64,000 nt of DNA. Origin: Micromonospora orduensis (lineage in GTDB: Bacteria > Actinomycetota > Actinomycetes > Mycobacteriales > Micromonosporaceae). Positions 42,910 through 51,126 of the stretch are shown here, piece by piece; the first letter of the stretch is position 1; the number at the start of each line of letters is the position of its first letter. The position numbers were made by a program, and so were the translations under genes. The stretch is taken from the NCBI RefSeq assembly GCF_006228125.1, contig NZ_VDFY01000162.1, positions 87,938 through 151,937 of the forward strand, written 5' to 3'. The notes beneath the pieces are model-generated. The model worked only from the letters and a program-made list of their open reading frames with translations. It did not search any database and had not been told where the DNA came from.

Positions 42910-43592
42910 ACCATCCCCCTCTCGATGACGGTACGGACGCTCGGGTGCTCCAGCACGTCGAGGCTGTGCCCCGGGGTGGTCACGACGATGCGCCCGGCAC
43001 CCCACACCCGGGTCCAGATCGCCGGGGACGTGACCGGCCGCTGCCACGGATGCCAGGCCCGCGTGGGGTGGGTCGTGGTGGCCAGGACGTCGATCAGGTC
43101 GTCGTGCAGCACCCAGTACTGCTCGGTGACCAGGTCGAAGTCCTCGACGCCCGTGGTGATCGGGTGTTCGCGGCCGAGGTCGGTGATGGCCACCGTGTGC
43201 GGCAGGAAGTTGTCCTCAGCCCCACCGTGCCGCTCGCACGGCTCCTTACCCGGGTGGGTGGCGAACTGGCCGCCCACCAGATGCAGGTACTCCGACGACG
43301 CGCGGAACGAGTCCACGATGCCGCCGTGCCAGCCGGTGAGGCCCGTCCCGGCGGCGACCGCCGCGCTGAGGCCTGCCACCTGATCCGAGGTGATCTGCGA
43401 CATCGTCACGCACTGCACGACGAGGTCGGTGTCTGCCATCTCGGCGGCATCGGCGTAGATCTCGGTCGACCCCTCGACCCGTACCGTATAGCCGTTGCCC
43501 TCGAGGTACGGGATGAACAAGTCTGTCGCCTCGACCGGCTGGTGCCCCTCCCACCCGCCTCGAACCACAAGCGCTCTCCGCTGCGTCAACAC
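42882..43592 (-). CDS. ThuA-like protein (trehalose utilisation family)
   Basis: The 236-residue protein has a class-I-glutamine-amidotransferase-like ThuA fold: RRALVVRGGWEGHQPVEA at the start, GTGLTGWHGGIVDSFR in the middle and HPITTGVEDFDLVTEQYW near the end. The GTG at 43592 has GGAGGG five bases upstream, so it is preferred to the ATG at 43616. ThuA proteins occur with Gfo/Idh oxidoreductases in disaccharide-oxidising operons, as here. Its exact activity in this organism is not known. Confidence 0.85.
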   Translation of the reverse strand: MLTQRRALVVRGGWEGHQPVEATDLFIPYLEGNGYTVRVEGSTEIYADAAEMADTDLVVQCVTMSQITSDQVAGLSAAVAAGTGLTGWHGGIVDSFRASSEYLHLVGGQFATHPGKEPCERHGGAEDNFLPHTVAITDLGREHPITTGVEDFDLVTEQYWVLHDDLIDVLATTTHPTRAWHPWQRPVTSPAIWTRVWGAGRIVVTTPGHSLDVLEHPSVRTVIERGMVWATRIASA

Positions 43593-43923
43593 TCGCTCCC
43601 TCCCCCGGTCCGTCATCGGCGGGCTGGCCGCTCCCACCCGCCGACGAACCGCCGATGCCTGTTGCTTGTCGAGCATCGAAACCGTACTCGTCGTTGCCAC
43701 CCCACGGTCCACAGGCGGTCTCCGGGCTCCGCCCGGACGTCCGTCCACACCGGCCAGCGCCTCGTCAGCGTGTCGCCCGATGACATGGCCTGCTCACGGA
43801 CGATTCCTTGGGAGCGGTACCAGTCGGGGCCGAAATCCGGCCCTCCCGATCGCTACACTCGCCGCAACCCCGGCACCGCCCGCAGATTCAGCGGGCGCTG
43901 ATCCGAATCGAATGGAGACGCCT
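43593..43923. promoter_or_regulatory. Divergent intergenic region, no gene recognised
   Basis: This 331-bp stretch separates the GTG starts of the ThuA-like gene (minus) and the methyltransferase gene (plus). A TACACT hexamer near 43853 could be a -10 for the methyltransferase. No gene, palindrome or other structure of note is seen. Confidence 0.3.
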
Positions 43924-44751
43924 GTGACCCGCGACAAGGCGGCACCCGCCGGCATCGACCCCAGCATTCCCAGTGTGGCCCGGGTCTACGACTTCTTCCT
44001 GGGCGGCAAGGACAACTTCGAGGCCGATCGGAAGGTCGCCGAGCACGCCCTGCGGATCACACCGGACGGGCCGGCGGCCGGCCAGGCGAACCGGGCCTTT
44101 CTGCGTCGGGTCATTCGCTTCCTCGTCACCGAGGCGGGCATCGACCAGTTCCTCGACATCGGATCGGGGCTGCCCACCCAGGGCAACGTGCACGAGGTCG
44201 CCACCGAGCACAACCCGAAGGCCCAGGTGGTGTACGTGGACAACGATCCGATCGTCCTGAGCCACGGGCGGGCCCTGCTCGCCGCGGAGGGCACCGCGAC
44301 GGTGATCCAGGCGGACATCCGGGCACCGCAGGAGATCCTCAACCACCCGGACGTCCGTCGGTTCCTCGACTTCGACCGGCCGGTCGGGCTGCTGCTCTTC
44401 GCGATCCTGCACCACCTCGGAGACGACGAGGATCCGCGAGCGGTGGCGGCGGAGTTGATCGACGCGCTGCCCTCCGGCAGTTACGTGGCGATCTCGCACT
44501 TCCGTGACCCGGGTGAGCGGGACCCGGAGGGCTCCCGCAAGGCTCGCGAGGTCGAGCGGGTCTTCAACGAGTCGCTGGGCACCGGTCGCTGGCGTACGGA
44601 CGAGGAGATCCTCGCCTTCACCGACGGGCTGACGCTGCTGGAGCCGGGTCTGGTGCCGTTGGCCGAGTGGCGTCCGGAGCCGGGTGCGCCCGCCCCGACC
44701 CAGACCGACACCTACCACACCTTCGTCGGGCTCCTCGCCCGCAAACCGTAG
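43924..44751 (+). CDS. SAM-dependent methyltransferase, PF04672 type
   Basis: The 275-residue protein has the marks of the actinobacterial S-adenosyl methyltransferase family PF04672: PSVARVYDFFLGGKDNFEAD at the N-terminus, FLDIGSGLPTQGNVHEVA as the SAM-binding loop, VVYVDNDPIVLSHGRALL, and LLFAILHHLGDDEDP. Substrates are unknown for nearly all members, which are abundant in Streptomyces and Micromonospora. The GTG at 43924 has GGAG eight bases upstream; an ATG four codons earlier is the alternative. A hairpin follows the stop. Confidence 0.88.
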   Translation: MTRDKAAPAGIDPSIPSVARVYDFFLGGKDNFEADRKVAEHALRITPDGPAAGQANRAFLRRVIRFLVTEAGIDQFLDIGSGLPTQGNVHEVATEHNPKAQVVYVDNDPIVLSHGRALLAAEGTATVIQADIRAPQEILNHPDVRRFLDFDRPVGLLLFAILHHLGDDEDPRAVAAELIDALPSGSYVAISHFRDPGERDPEGSRKAREVERVFNESLGTGRWRTDEEILAFTDGLTLLEPGLVPLAEWRPEPGAPAPTQTDTYHTFVGLLARKP

Positions 44752-44774
44752 GGCCCGCCCTCCGGTGGGGCCGT

Positions 44775-44794
44775 CGGCGGGGACCGCCCCGCCG
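44775..44794 (+). terminator. GC-rich hairpin after the methyltransferase gene
   Basis: An 8-bp perfect stem, CGGCGGGG/CCCCGCCG, with a 4-base loop lies 23 bp after the methyltransferase stop and before the TetR operators. There is no T-run, as is common for actinomycete terminators. Confidence 0.5.
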
Positions 44795-44815
44795 GCGCTG
44801 CCCCGCCCGATATTT

Positions 44816-44845
44816 TGCGTGGCACGCATCTTTGCGTGTCACGCA
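44816..44845. promoter_or_regulatory. Two tandem 13-bp palindromic operators upstream of tetR
   Basis: TGCGTGGCACGCA (44816-44828) and TGCGTGTCACGCA (44833-44845) are two copies of the palindrome TGCGTGnCACGCA, with centres 17 bp apart. They lie 20-50 bp before the TetR ATG, where an autoregulating TetR repressor would bind. The binding protein is inferred from position. Confidence 0.78.
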
Positions 44846-44865
44846 ATTAATGTTAGCGTGGTGGC

Positions 44866-45486
44866 ATGACGGGGTTGCGGGAGCGGAAGAAGGCCGAGAC
44901 GCGGGCGGCGCTCGGCTGGGCCGCGATCCACCTCACCGTCGAGCGCGGCTACGACAACGTCCGCGTCGAGGACATCGCCGAGGCGGCCGGCGTCTCCCCG
45001 CGTACCTTCAACAACTACTTCGCCAGCAAGGCCGAGGCGATCGCCTCCCGCCACCTCGACCGCAGCCTGCGCACCGCCGCCGCGCTGCGCGAACGCCCCG
45101 CCGACGAGCCGCTCTGGGCGGCGCTCACCCAGGCCGCGCTGGAGCAGTTCAGGCCCGGCCCCGAGGTCGAGGCGATGCCGTCGCCCGCGCACGCCCAGTG
45201 GGTGGCCGGCGTCCGCACCATGCTCGCCGAGCCCGCGCTACAGGGCGAGCGGCTGCGCGCCGTCGCGATCGCCGAGGCCGAACTCGCCGCCGCGATCGCC
45301 GAACGCACAGGCACCGACCTCGCCACCGACATGTATCCGAGACTCGTCGCGGCCGCGGCCAGCGCCGCCGTCGCCGTGGCCATGCAGCACTACCTCGACA
45401 GCGCCGACCCGCCCACCCCGATCGAGCGCCTCATCACCGACGCCTTCACCCAGGTCGCCGCCGGCCTCCCGCCGCCGGGCCGCTGA
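44866..45486 (+). CDS. TetR-family transcriptional regulator
   Basis: The 206-residue protein has a TetR helix-turn-helix at about 10-57 (LTVERGYDNVRVEDIAEAAG, VSPRTFNNYFASKAEAI) and a variable all-helical ligand domain. The HTH sequence resembles the MftR/TetR_17-type regulators of actinomycetes. It probably represses its own gene through the two palindromes just upstream, and probably the flavin monooxygenase that follows 120 bp downstream in the same direction. The ligand is unknown, but the neighbour suggests an aromatic compound or antibiotic. Confidence 0.92.
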   Translation: MTGLRERKKAETRAALGWAAIHLTVERGYDNVRVEDIAEAAGVSPRTFNNYFASKAEAIASRHLDRSLRTAAALRERPADEPLWAALTQAALEQFRPGPEVEAMPSPAHAQWVAGVRTMLAEPALQGERLRAVAIAEAELAAAIAERTGTDLATDMYPRLVAAAASAAVAVAMQHYLDSADPPTPIERLITDAFTQVAAGLPPPGR

Positions 45487-45526
45487 AGCACCACCCGCGC
45501 CCAACGCACAACCTGACAGACCTCCT

Positions 45527-45548
45527 CCGCCGCGTACACCCGCGGCGG
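45527..45548 (+). terminator. Hairpin between tetR and the flavin monooxygenase gene
   Basis: CCGCCGCG (45527-45534) pairs perfectly with CGCGGCGG (45541-45548) across a 6-base loop, 40 bp after the tetR stop. It may end or attenuate tetR transcription before the monooxygenase gene. Confidence 0.42.
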
Positions 45549-45606
45549 GCCGGCCGCGTGCCGCGCCCGCCGTGGCGATGACGCACGCCCGGAAAGGATC
45601 ACGATC

Positions 45607-47106
45607 ATGATCGATGTCCTCATCGTCGGGGCCGGCCCCAACGGCCTCATGCTCGCCTGCGAACTGGCCCTCGCCGGCGTCCACCCGGTCGTCCTCGAAC
45701 GCCACGCCGCGCCCACCGGCGAGCCCCGCGCCAACGGCCTCGTCGGCCAGGTCGTCCGCCTGCTCGACAGGCGCGGCCTCCACGCGCGGCTCACCGGCGA
45801 GAGCACCCCGCCGGCACCCCAGCCCGCCTTCACCTTCGGCGCGTTCCCGCTGGACCTCACGGTGCTCGCGGAGAACCCGCACTACGTGCTCGGCGTGCCA
45901 CAGGCCCAACTCGAGGCCACCCTCGCCGCCCGGGCCGTCGAACTCGGGGTCGACCTTCGCCGCGGCCACGAGGTCGTCGACCTTCGCCAACGCCCCGACG
46001 CGGTCGAGGTCCGACTTGCCGACGGTACGCGACTCACGTCCCGTTTCCTCGTCGGCGCCGACGGCGGTCGCAGCGTGGTGCGCCGCCTCGCCGGTATCGA
46101 CTTCCCCGGCGTCACCAATGACCTGTCGATCTCCCGCACCGCCACCGTGACAGTCCCCGCGTCCTCCGTCGACCCCGAGACCGGCGGCCTGCGCGCCCCC
46201 GGCTACGGCGTCGTCCCGCCGTTCCAGCACACCCGCACGCCGCGCGGGCTGATCGCCTGGGCTCCGTTCCCCGGACGCCCGGCGATCCTGAGCACGACGG
46301 AGTGGCCCGACGCGCCGACGAGCGACGAGACCCCGATGAACCTGGCGGAGCTACGGGCCAGCGTCGCCCGGGTGCTCGGCGCCGACATCCCCCTCGGCCC
46401 ACCCGACGGCCCCGGCCTGCTGCGGCGGCTGACCGGCGGCAACACCCGCATCGCCGACCGCTACCGCGACGGCCGCGTGCTGCTTGTCGGCGACGCCGCG
46501 CACGTGCACTCCGCGATCGGCGGCCCCGGGCTCAACCTGGGCCTACAGGACGCCGCAAACCTGGGTTGGAAGCTCGCCGCCACGGCGCGTGGCTGGGCAC
46601 CGAAGGGCCTGCTCGACACGTACGAGACCGAGCGTCGCCCCGTCGCCGAACGGGTGGTCATGTCGACCCAGGCGCAGGCGGCGCTGATCGGCCCCGGCGA
46701 CGAGATCACCGGCCTGCGGGAACTCTTCGCCGAGTTGCTGCGCATCCCGCAGGTGACAGGGCACATCGCGGCGCTGATGTCCGGAGTGGACGTCCACTAC
46801 CCCGCCGACCCCGCCGACCCGCTGGCCGGCCGGAACGCCCCCGACGTGGTCGTGCACGGCGACCACGGCCCGATCCGTCTCGCCGAGCTGACCCGCGCCG
46901 CCCGGCCGCTGCTGCTGGACTCCACTGGCGCCTACGCCGAGGTCACCGCGCCATGGCGTGACCGCGTCGACGTGGTCACCGGCCAACTGGAGGGCACCAC
47001 CGCCACCGCGCTGCTGGTACGCCCCGACTGCTTCGTCGCCTGGTCAAGTGGAGACGCCGGGACGCTGCGCGCCTCCCTCACCCGCCATTTCGGCCGTCCG
47101 CGGTGA
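45607..47106 (+). CDS. Class A FAD-dependent aromatic monooxygenase, Rox-like
   Basis: The 499-residue protein has the full flavoprotein hydroxylase set: N-terminal GxGxxG (VLIVGAGPNGLMLACELALA), the middle DG motif (FLVGADGGRSVVRRLAG), GRVLLVGDAAHVHSAIGGPG for FAD ribityl binding, and the C-terminal thioredoxin-like part ending with ALLVRPDCFVAW. Order and length match phenol-hydroxylase/polyketide-hydroxylase enzymes and rifampicin monooxygenases. It probably hydroxylates an aromatic compound with NAD(P)H and O2. The TetR gene upstream suggests induction by the substrate. A role in antibiotic inactivation is possible but not shown. Confidence 0.9.
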   Translation: MIDVLIVGAGPNGLMLACELALAGVHPVVLERHAAPTGEPRANGLVGQVVRLLDRRGLHARLTGESTPPAPQPAFTFGAFPLDLTVLAENPHYVLGVPQAQLEATLAARAVELGVDLRRGHEVVDLRQRPDAVEVRLADGTRLTSRFLVGADGGRSVVRRLAGIDFPGVTNDLSISRTATVTVPASSVDPETGGLRAPGYGVVPPFQHTRTPRGLIAWAPFPGRPAILSTTEWPDAPTSDETPMNLAELRASVARVLGADIPLGPPDGPGLLRRLTGGNTRIADRYRDGRVLLVGDAAHVHSAIGGPGLNLGLQDAANLGWKLAATARGWAPKGLLDTYETERRPVAERVVMSTQAQAALIGPGDEITGLRELFAELLRIPQVTGHIAALMSGVDVHYPADPADPLAGRNAPDVVVHGDHGPIRLAELTRAARPLLLDSTGAYAEVTAPWRDRVDVVTGQLEGTTATALLVRPDCFVAWSSGDAGTLRASLTRHFGRPR

Positions 47107-47158
47107 TCAGATCGCCATTGGTCGCGCCGGCACCCACTGGTACGACAGACTCGCGCGC

Positions 47159-47734
47159 ATGGTCACGTCACCGCGCAGCGTCTCGGAGGTGACCGACGCG
47201 ATGCGTTCGGGTGCCCGGGTGAAGTTCCTGTTCTTCTGGGGGCACCAGCCGCAGCGTGACGGCAGCATCGGGCCCGGGTGCCTGAGCCAGTGGTGGCCGG
47301 CGCCGTTCACCATCGACGGGCTGCGCTTCGCCACGGCCGAGCACTACATGATGTGGCGCAAGGCCACCCTCTTCGACGACCACGCCACGGCCGCCAGGAT
47401 CCTGGCGGCGGCGCATCCGCATGCCACCAAGGCGCTGGGCCGGCAGGTCACCGGCTTCGACCAGCGGATCTGGGAGGAGCAGCGCTACGACATCGTGGTG
47501 GCCGGCAACACGGCGAAGTTCGGCCAGGATCCCGCGCTGCGCACCTACCTGCTCGGCACGGGTGAGCGGGTGCTCGTGGAGGCCAGCCCGCTCGACCGGA
47601 TCTGGGGCATCGGCCTGGCCGCGGACCACCCGCACGCCGCCGAACCCGCGCGCTGGGAAGGCCCGAACCTGCTCGGCTTCGCACTCATGCACGCCCGCGC
47701 GATCCTGCGCGGGCAGGACCCGACCGGCGGATGA
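47159..47734 (+). CDS. NADAR-family N-glycosidase-like protein (YbiA-type)
   Basis: The 191-residue protein fits the NADAR family: FLFFWGHQPQRDG, CLSQWWPAPFTIDGLRFATA, EHYMMWRKATLFDD, and a late LRTYLLGTGERVLVEASPLD with IWGIGL. Characterised members (YbiA/RibX type) hydrolyse N-glycosidic bonds of riboflavin-pathway intermediates; others act on ADP-ribose adducts. The ATG at 47159 starts the conserved region, but no ribosome site is visible; it lies 53 bp after the monooxygenase stop and may be co-transcribed with it. A strong palindrome follows. Confidence 0.88.
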   Translation: MVTSPRSVSEVTDAMRSGARVKFLFFWGHQPQRDGSIGPGCLSQWWPAPFTIDGLRFATAEHYMMWRKATLFDDHATAARILAAAHPHATKALGRQVTGFDQRIWEEQRYDIVVAGNTAKFGQDPALRTYLLGTGERVLVEASPLDRIWGIGLAADHPHAAEPARWEGPNLLGFALMHARAILRGQDPTGG

Positions 47735-47753
47735 GCCGCCGGATCTGCGGCGC

Positions 47754-47808
47754 GCCTGACGGGCCCGCTGGGTTCCACCGGCGGTGGAACCCAGCGGGCC
47801 CGTCAGGC
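47754..47808. terminator. 55-bp near-perfect palindrome between convergent genes
   Basis: Positions 47754-47780 are the exact reverse complement of 47782-47808, with a single base between: a 27-bp perfect stem. It lies after the NADAR stop (plus strand) and overlaps the last two codons and stop of the small gene at 47803-48063 (minus strand). It should terminate both converging transcripts. Confidence 0.82.
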
Positions 47809-48063
47809 GGGCGGTGACTGGGCGGTGTCGGCCAGGAGCAGGGACAGCTCGCGGACCAGGTCGTCCATCGACTGGCCACTCTGCGCCCTGACCAGCCCGA
47901 GAGCGAGGTCGGCCAGCAGATAGAAGCCGAGGGTACGGGCCTGCTCGGAACTGAACGCCGACATCAGCGCCTCGGCGCCGGCGAGGTCACCTCGGTGTCT
48001 GGCGGCGATGACCCCGGCGGCACGTTGGACGATCTCGGCCGCTTCGGGGGTGTACCCGCTCAC
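47803..48063 (-). CDS. Small helical protein downstream of sodF, unknown function
   Basis: The 86-residue protein is predicted all-helical (EAAEIVQRAAGVIAARHRGD, ARTLGFYLLADLALGLVRAQ) and has no signal peptide or recognised domain. It starts at a GTG 6 bp after the sodF stop, so it is probably in the same transcript and under the same Nur-like control. Its stop lies in the right arm of the palindromic terminator. A role in oxidative stress or nickel/iron response is only a guess from position. Confidence 0.6.
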   Translation of the reverse strand: MSGYTPEAAEIVQRAAGVIAARHRGDLAGAEALMSAFSSEQARTLGFYLLADLALGLVRAQSGQSMDDLVRELSLLLADTAQSPPA

Positions 48064-48069
48064 GCCGAA

Positions 48070-48684
48070 TCAGATCTTCGGGTCGGCGGCGCGGGCGGCG
48101 TCGAAGCGGGCGGTGACGTCGGTCCAGTTGACCAGGTTCCACAGCCGGTCCACGTAGTCCGGGCGCACGTTGCGGTACTGCAGGTAGTAGGCGTGTTCCC
48201 AGGCGTCGAACACCAGGATCGGCGTGGAGCCCTGCCCCACGTTGCCATGGTGGTCGTAGACCTGCTCCACGATCAACCGCCGGCTGAGCGGCTCCCAGGC
48301 CAGGACGCCCCAGCCGGAGCCCTGCACGCCCTTCGTCGCCGCCGACAACTGACCGGCGAACCCGTCGAACGAGCCGAAGTGCTCGTCGATCGCCGCGGCC
48401 AACTCACCGTCGGGGCGGTCACCGCCGTCCGGGGACAGGTTGTTCCAGAAGATCGAGTGCAGCACGTGCCCGGACAGGTTGAACGTGAACGTCTTCTCCA
48501 ACCCGACCAGGGTCGCGTAGTCGCCCTTGTCGCGGGCCTCGGCGAGCCGGTCGAGACCGTCGTTGGCGCCCTTGACGTACGCCGCGTGGTGCTTGTCGTG
48601 GTGCAACTCCAGGATCTCGCCGGACATCGCGGGCTCGAGTGCGCCGTAGTCGTAGGGCAGGTCGGGCAGGGTGTACACGGCCAT
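48070..48684 (-). CDS. sodF: Iron/manganese superoxide dismutase, SodF-like
   Basis: The 204-residue protein is an Fe/Mn SOD: it begins [16 protein letters not shown], has the ligand His in [13 protein letters not shown], the second ligand His in [13 protein letters not shown], and the [11 protein letters not shown] motif with the Asp and His ligands. It removes superoxide in the cytoplasm. Sequence and control region look like the iron SOD (SodF) of Streptomyces, which is repressed by Nur when nickel is present. GAGGA lies 8 bases before the ATG. Metal choice cannot be settled from the sequence alone. Confidence 0.93.
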   Translation of the reverse strand: MAVYTLPDLPYDYGALEPAMSGEILELHHDKHHAAYVKGANDGLDRLAEARDKGDYATLVGLEKTFTFNLSGHVLHSIFWNNLSPDGGDRPDGELAAAIDEHFGSFDGFAGQLSAATKGVQGSGWGVLAWEPLSRRLIVEQVYDHHGNVGQGSTPILVFDAWEHAYYLQYRNVRPDYVDRLWNLVNWTDVTARFDAARAADPKI

Positions 48685-48720
48685 GGGGCATGTCCTCTCA
48701 ATACTGCCTCAAGTTTGCTG

Positions 48721-48737
48721 TTGCCATTATTTTGCAA
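48721..48737. promoter_or_regulatory. Nur-like box in the sodF promoter
   Basis: The sequence TTGCCA-TTATT-TTGCAA is an inverted repeat with one mismatch to the Streptomyces Nur box TTGCAA-N5-TTGCAA. It lies 36 bp upstream of the sodF ATG, where a repressor would block transcription. Nur is the nickel-responsive Fur-family regulator that represses sodF in Streptomyces, so nickel-dependent control is likely here. The nur gene is not in the window. Confidence 0.75.
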
Positions 48738-48811
48738 CAAGACCCCGCGCCACGAGTCGAGCCGCTCCATCCGCTCTTGCAGGTTTCAGACCTCGTCGGC
48801 CCCGTCGAGCA

Positions 48812-48994
48812 GCGGGCGTCCACGTGCACGACGTCGCCGACCCGCACCGCGCGCAGGAAGGCGGTCTCGTCGATGGTGGCGGTCACCGCCGGGCCGTCGG
48901 AGTGCCGGGCGGCGACCACCCCGGCGAGGGAGTCGATGAGGTTGAGGATCCGGCCGCCGTGCACCGTGCCCATCAGGTTGGTGTGGTGCTGGTC
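48812..48994 (-). pseudogene. Remnant of a hot-dog acyl-CoA thioesterase
   Basis: The minus-strand frame encodes DQHHTNLMGTVHGG and then RILNLIDSLAGVVAARHSD, the hallmark of YciA/BFIT-type acyl-CoA thioesterases, continuing to VGDVVHVDAR. An in-frame stop lies a few codons upstream of this segment, and after VDAR the frame no longer resembles the family (CSTGPTRSETCKSG...). Both ends are therefore lost. An open frame from an internal ATG at 48973 runs to 48698 but is unlikely to make a working enzyme. It sits in the sodF upstream region. Confidence 0.6.
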
Positions 48995-49140
48995 CGGAGC
49001 GCAGCGCGCGGCACGTCACCCGAGCGCGGCCTTTCACAGCCACCACACGGCGATCGATCCGGAACGCATCCAACTTCTGCCATCTGAGGAAAAAGATCGC
49101 GACCACTTGAAAAAAGCCTCGTTCCGATGAGGATATTCAG

Positions 49141-50886
49141 ATGCGTCGTCTCCCTCAGGCTCCGGGGCGGGTGCTCTCCGGCCTCCTCGCGCTCCTGCTC
49201 GCCTCGGCGGTCACCCTGCTCGCGTCCGTTCGTCCCGCCGCGGCTCACGGGACACTCGCGATGGCCACGCCGGCGGCCGGCGCAACGGTGAGCGACCCGC
49301 TGACGTCGGTGCGGCTGTACTTCACCGAGAAGGTCGCCGCCAACGCGTACTTCACGATCACCGCCCCGGGCGGCACCCGGGTCGACAACGGCTGGACGTA
49401 CGGGGAGCCAAAGCCGCTCGACAAGCCGGTGCGGGAGTACTTCCTGGTCGACGGCCAGTTCGAGCCACGCGAGTACGCGACGGGGTTCCCGGCGGTGGTG
49501 GCCCTCGCACATCTTCCCGCCACCGGCCAGTATTCGGTGAGCTACCTGTCGGTCGCCTCGGACGGTGACCCGGTGCGGGGCACGATGACGTTCCGGTACA
49601 GCGGGCGCCCGACTGCGGCACCGCAGGGATGGAGCCCGCCGACGAACCAACCGGACCCGACGCTGTTGGCCTCCACGGAGCAGCACAAGGCCTCAGGACA
49701 AGCGTCCGCGGTACCGACCACACCAGCCGAGCCGACGGCCACACCGGCGGCGGCTCCCGCGGTCGGGTCGGCTGACGACGACGGCCCGGCAGCTCTGGCC
49801 TGGACGGGCTGGGTGGTGGCGGTCATGGCCGCGATGGTGGCCTTCATCGGTTGGCGTCGCCGCCCGGCCCCGGCGGGCAGGTCCTCCGGCCGAGCCCGGA
49901 CGGCGCGGTCGACCTCCAGCAAGCGCAGCGGCGCCGAGTTCCAGGCGAGCCGGACGAGCAACAGCCGGCTGGCGTTGCTCGTCGGCGGGCTGGTATTGGC
50001 TCTGCTGGCCGGGTTCGGACTGGCGCGGATCGGCGCCGCCACCGGGTCGCCGACCGGCGCCGCGCGGCAGCCAAGCGCCGGGCCGGCCGCCGCGGGGCAG
50101 GGTGTGTCCGCAGGCGACGGGCACCAACATGGGCCGGGAATCGGGCCCCACACCCATCCGGGTGATGGCGGAGGCGAGACGCTGGCGACCGGGACGACGG
50201 TCAGCTCCGGCGGGTACACCCTGCAACCGCTGGAGCGGTCCCAGCCGGCGGGTACGCGCACGGACTACCGGTTCCGGATCGTCGGAGCCGACCAGCAGCC
50301 GGCGACGCGCTTCGCGGTCGTACACGACAAGCCCCTGCACCTGATCGTGGTGGGCCGCGACCTGACCGGCTACCAGCATCTGCATCCGACGATGGCACCA
50401 GACGGCACCTGGAGCGTCCCGCTCACGCTGAGTCGACCGGGCGCCTACCGCATCTACACCGACTTCTCCATCACCGCGACCAACGGAACCCCGATACCCC
50501 TCGTCCTGGGCGTCGACCACAACGTGCCAGGCGCACACACCCCGACCCCGCTGCCGGCGCCGCAGGCACAGGCGGTGGCCGGGCCGTACGCGGTGGCGAT
50601 GAACGGCACCCCGGCGGTGGGGGTGACGGTGCCGATGCGGTTCCGGATCAACCGCGCCGACCCCGTGGACGTCCAACCGGAGCGGTACCTGGGCGCGTAC
50701 GGGCACCTCGTCGTCGTCCGCGAGGGCGACCTCGGTTACGTACACGTCCACCCCGAACAGGAACTGGTCGACGGGACGGTCCAGTTCTGGCTGACCACCC
50801 CAAGTCCGGGTCGATACCGGGCCTTTTTCGACTTCCAGGTCGGCGGCAAGGTGCACACCGCCGAGTACACGATCAACCTGCCCTAG
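49141..50886 (+). CDS. Secreted/membrane CopC-domain fusion protein with His-rich linker
   Basis: The 581-residue protein has a signal peptide ending AAA-HGTL, so the mature protein starts with His, the classic CopC Cu(II) ligand. A CopC domain (about 36-155), a Pro/Ala linker, a transmembrane segment (about 222-240), a basic loop, a second hydrophobic segment (about 276-300) and a His-rich stretch (GDGHQHGPGIGPHTHPGDG) follow. The C-terminal 230 residues are a beta-rich domain with HLIVVGRDLTGYQHLHP and GYVHVHPEQEL, likely metal-binding. GAGGA lies seven bases before the ATG. It probably binds copper at the cell surface, with the PCuAC/DyP/CopC genes downstream as partners. Confidence 0.82.
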   Translation: MRRLPQAPGRVLSGLLALLLASAVTLLASVRPAAAHGTLAMATPAAGATVSDPLTSVRLYFTEKVAANAYFTITAPGGTRVDNGWTYGEPKPLDKPVREYFLVDGQFEPREYATGFPAVVALAHLPATGQYSVSYLSVASDGDPVRGTMTFRYSGRPTAAPQGWSPPTNQPDPTLLASTEQHKASGQASAVPTTPAEPTATPAAAPAVGSADDDGPAALAWTGWVVAVMAAMVAFIGWRRRPAPAGRSSGRARTARSTSSKRSGAEFQASRTSNSRLALLVGGLVLALLAGFGLARIGAATGSPTGAARQPSAGPAAAGQGVSAGDGHQHGPGIGPHTHPGDGGGETLATGTTVSSGGYTLQPLERSQPAGTRTDYRFRIVGADQQPATRFAVVHDKPLHLIVVGRDLTGYQHLHPTMAPDGTWSVPLTLSRPGAYRIYTDFSITATNGTPIPLVLGVDHNVPGAHTPTPLPAPQAQAVAGPYAVAMNGTPAVGVTVPMRFRINRADPVDVQPERYLGAYGHLVVVREGDLGYVHVHPEQELVDGTVQFWLTTPSPGRYRAFFDFQVGGKVHTAEYTINLP

Positions 50887-51126
50887 CGGAGGCTCCAGCC
50901 GCTGCGGCGACGGCACCGAACCCCCGGCCAGGCGAGGGCGCGCACGACACCACGCCCTCGCCGGATGCTGCTGCTTCCGGTCAATGACCGCTCCTTGACG
51001 TCCCCGAGGCGCCGCGCCAGAACCTCCCCGGCACCACGCGCGTGACGGCCGTTACCCGCCGGCCTGGAACTTTGGCCCCGGGGCGTCCGACCAACAAAGC
51101 GGCAGCAACCATCGGAGGAACAATTC

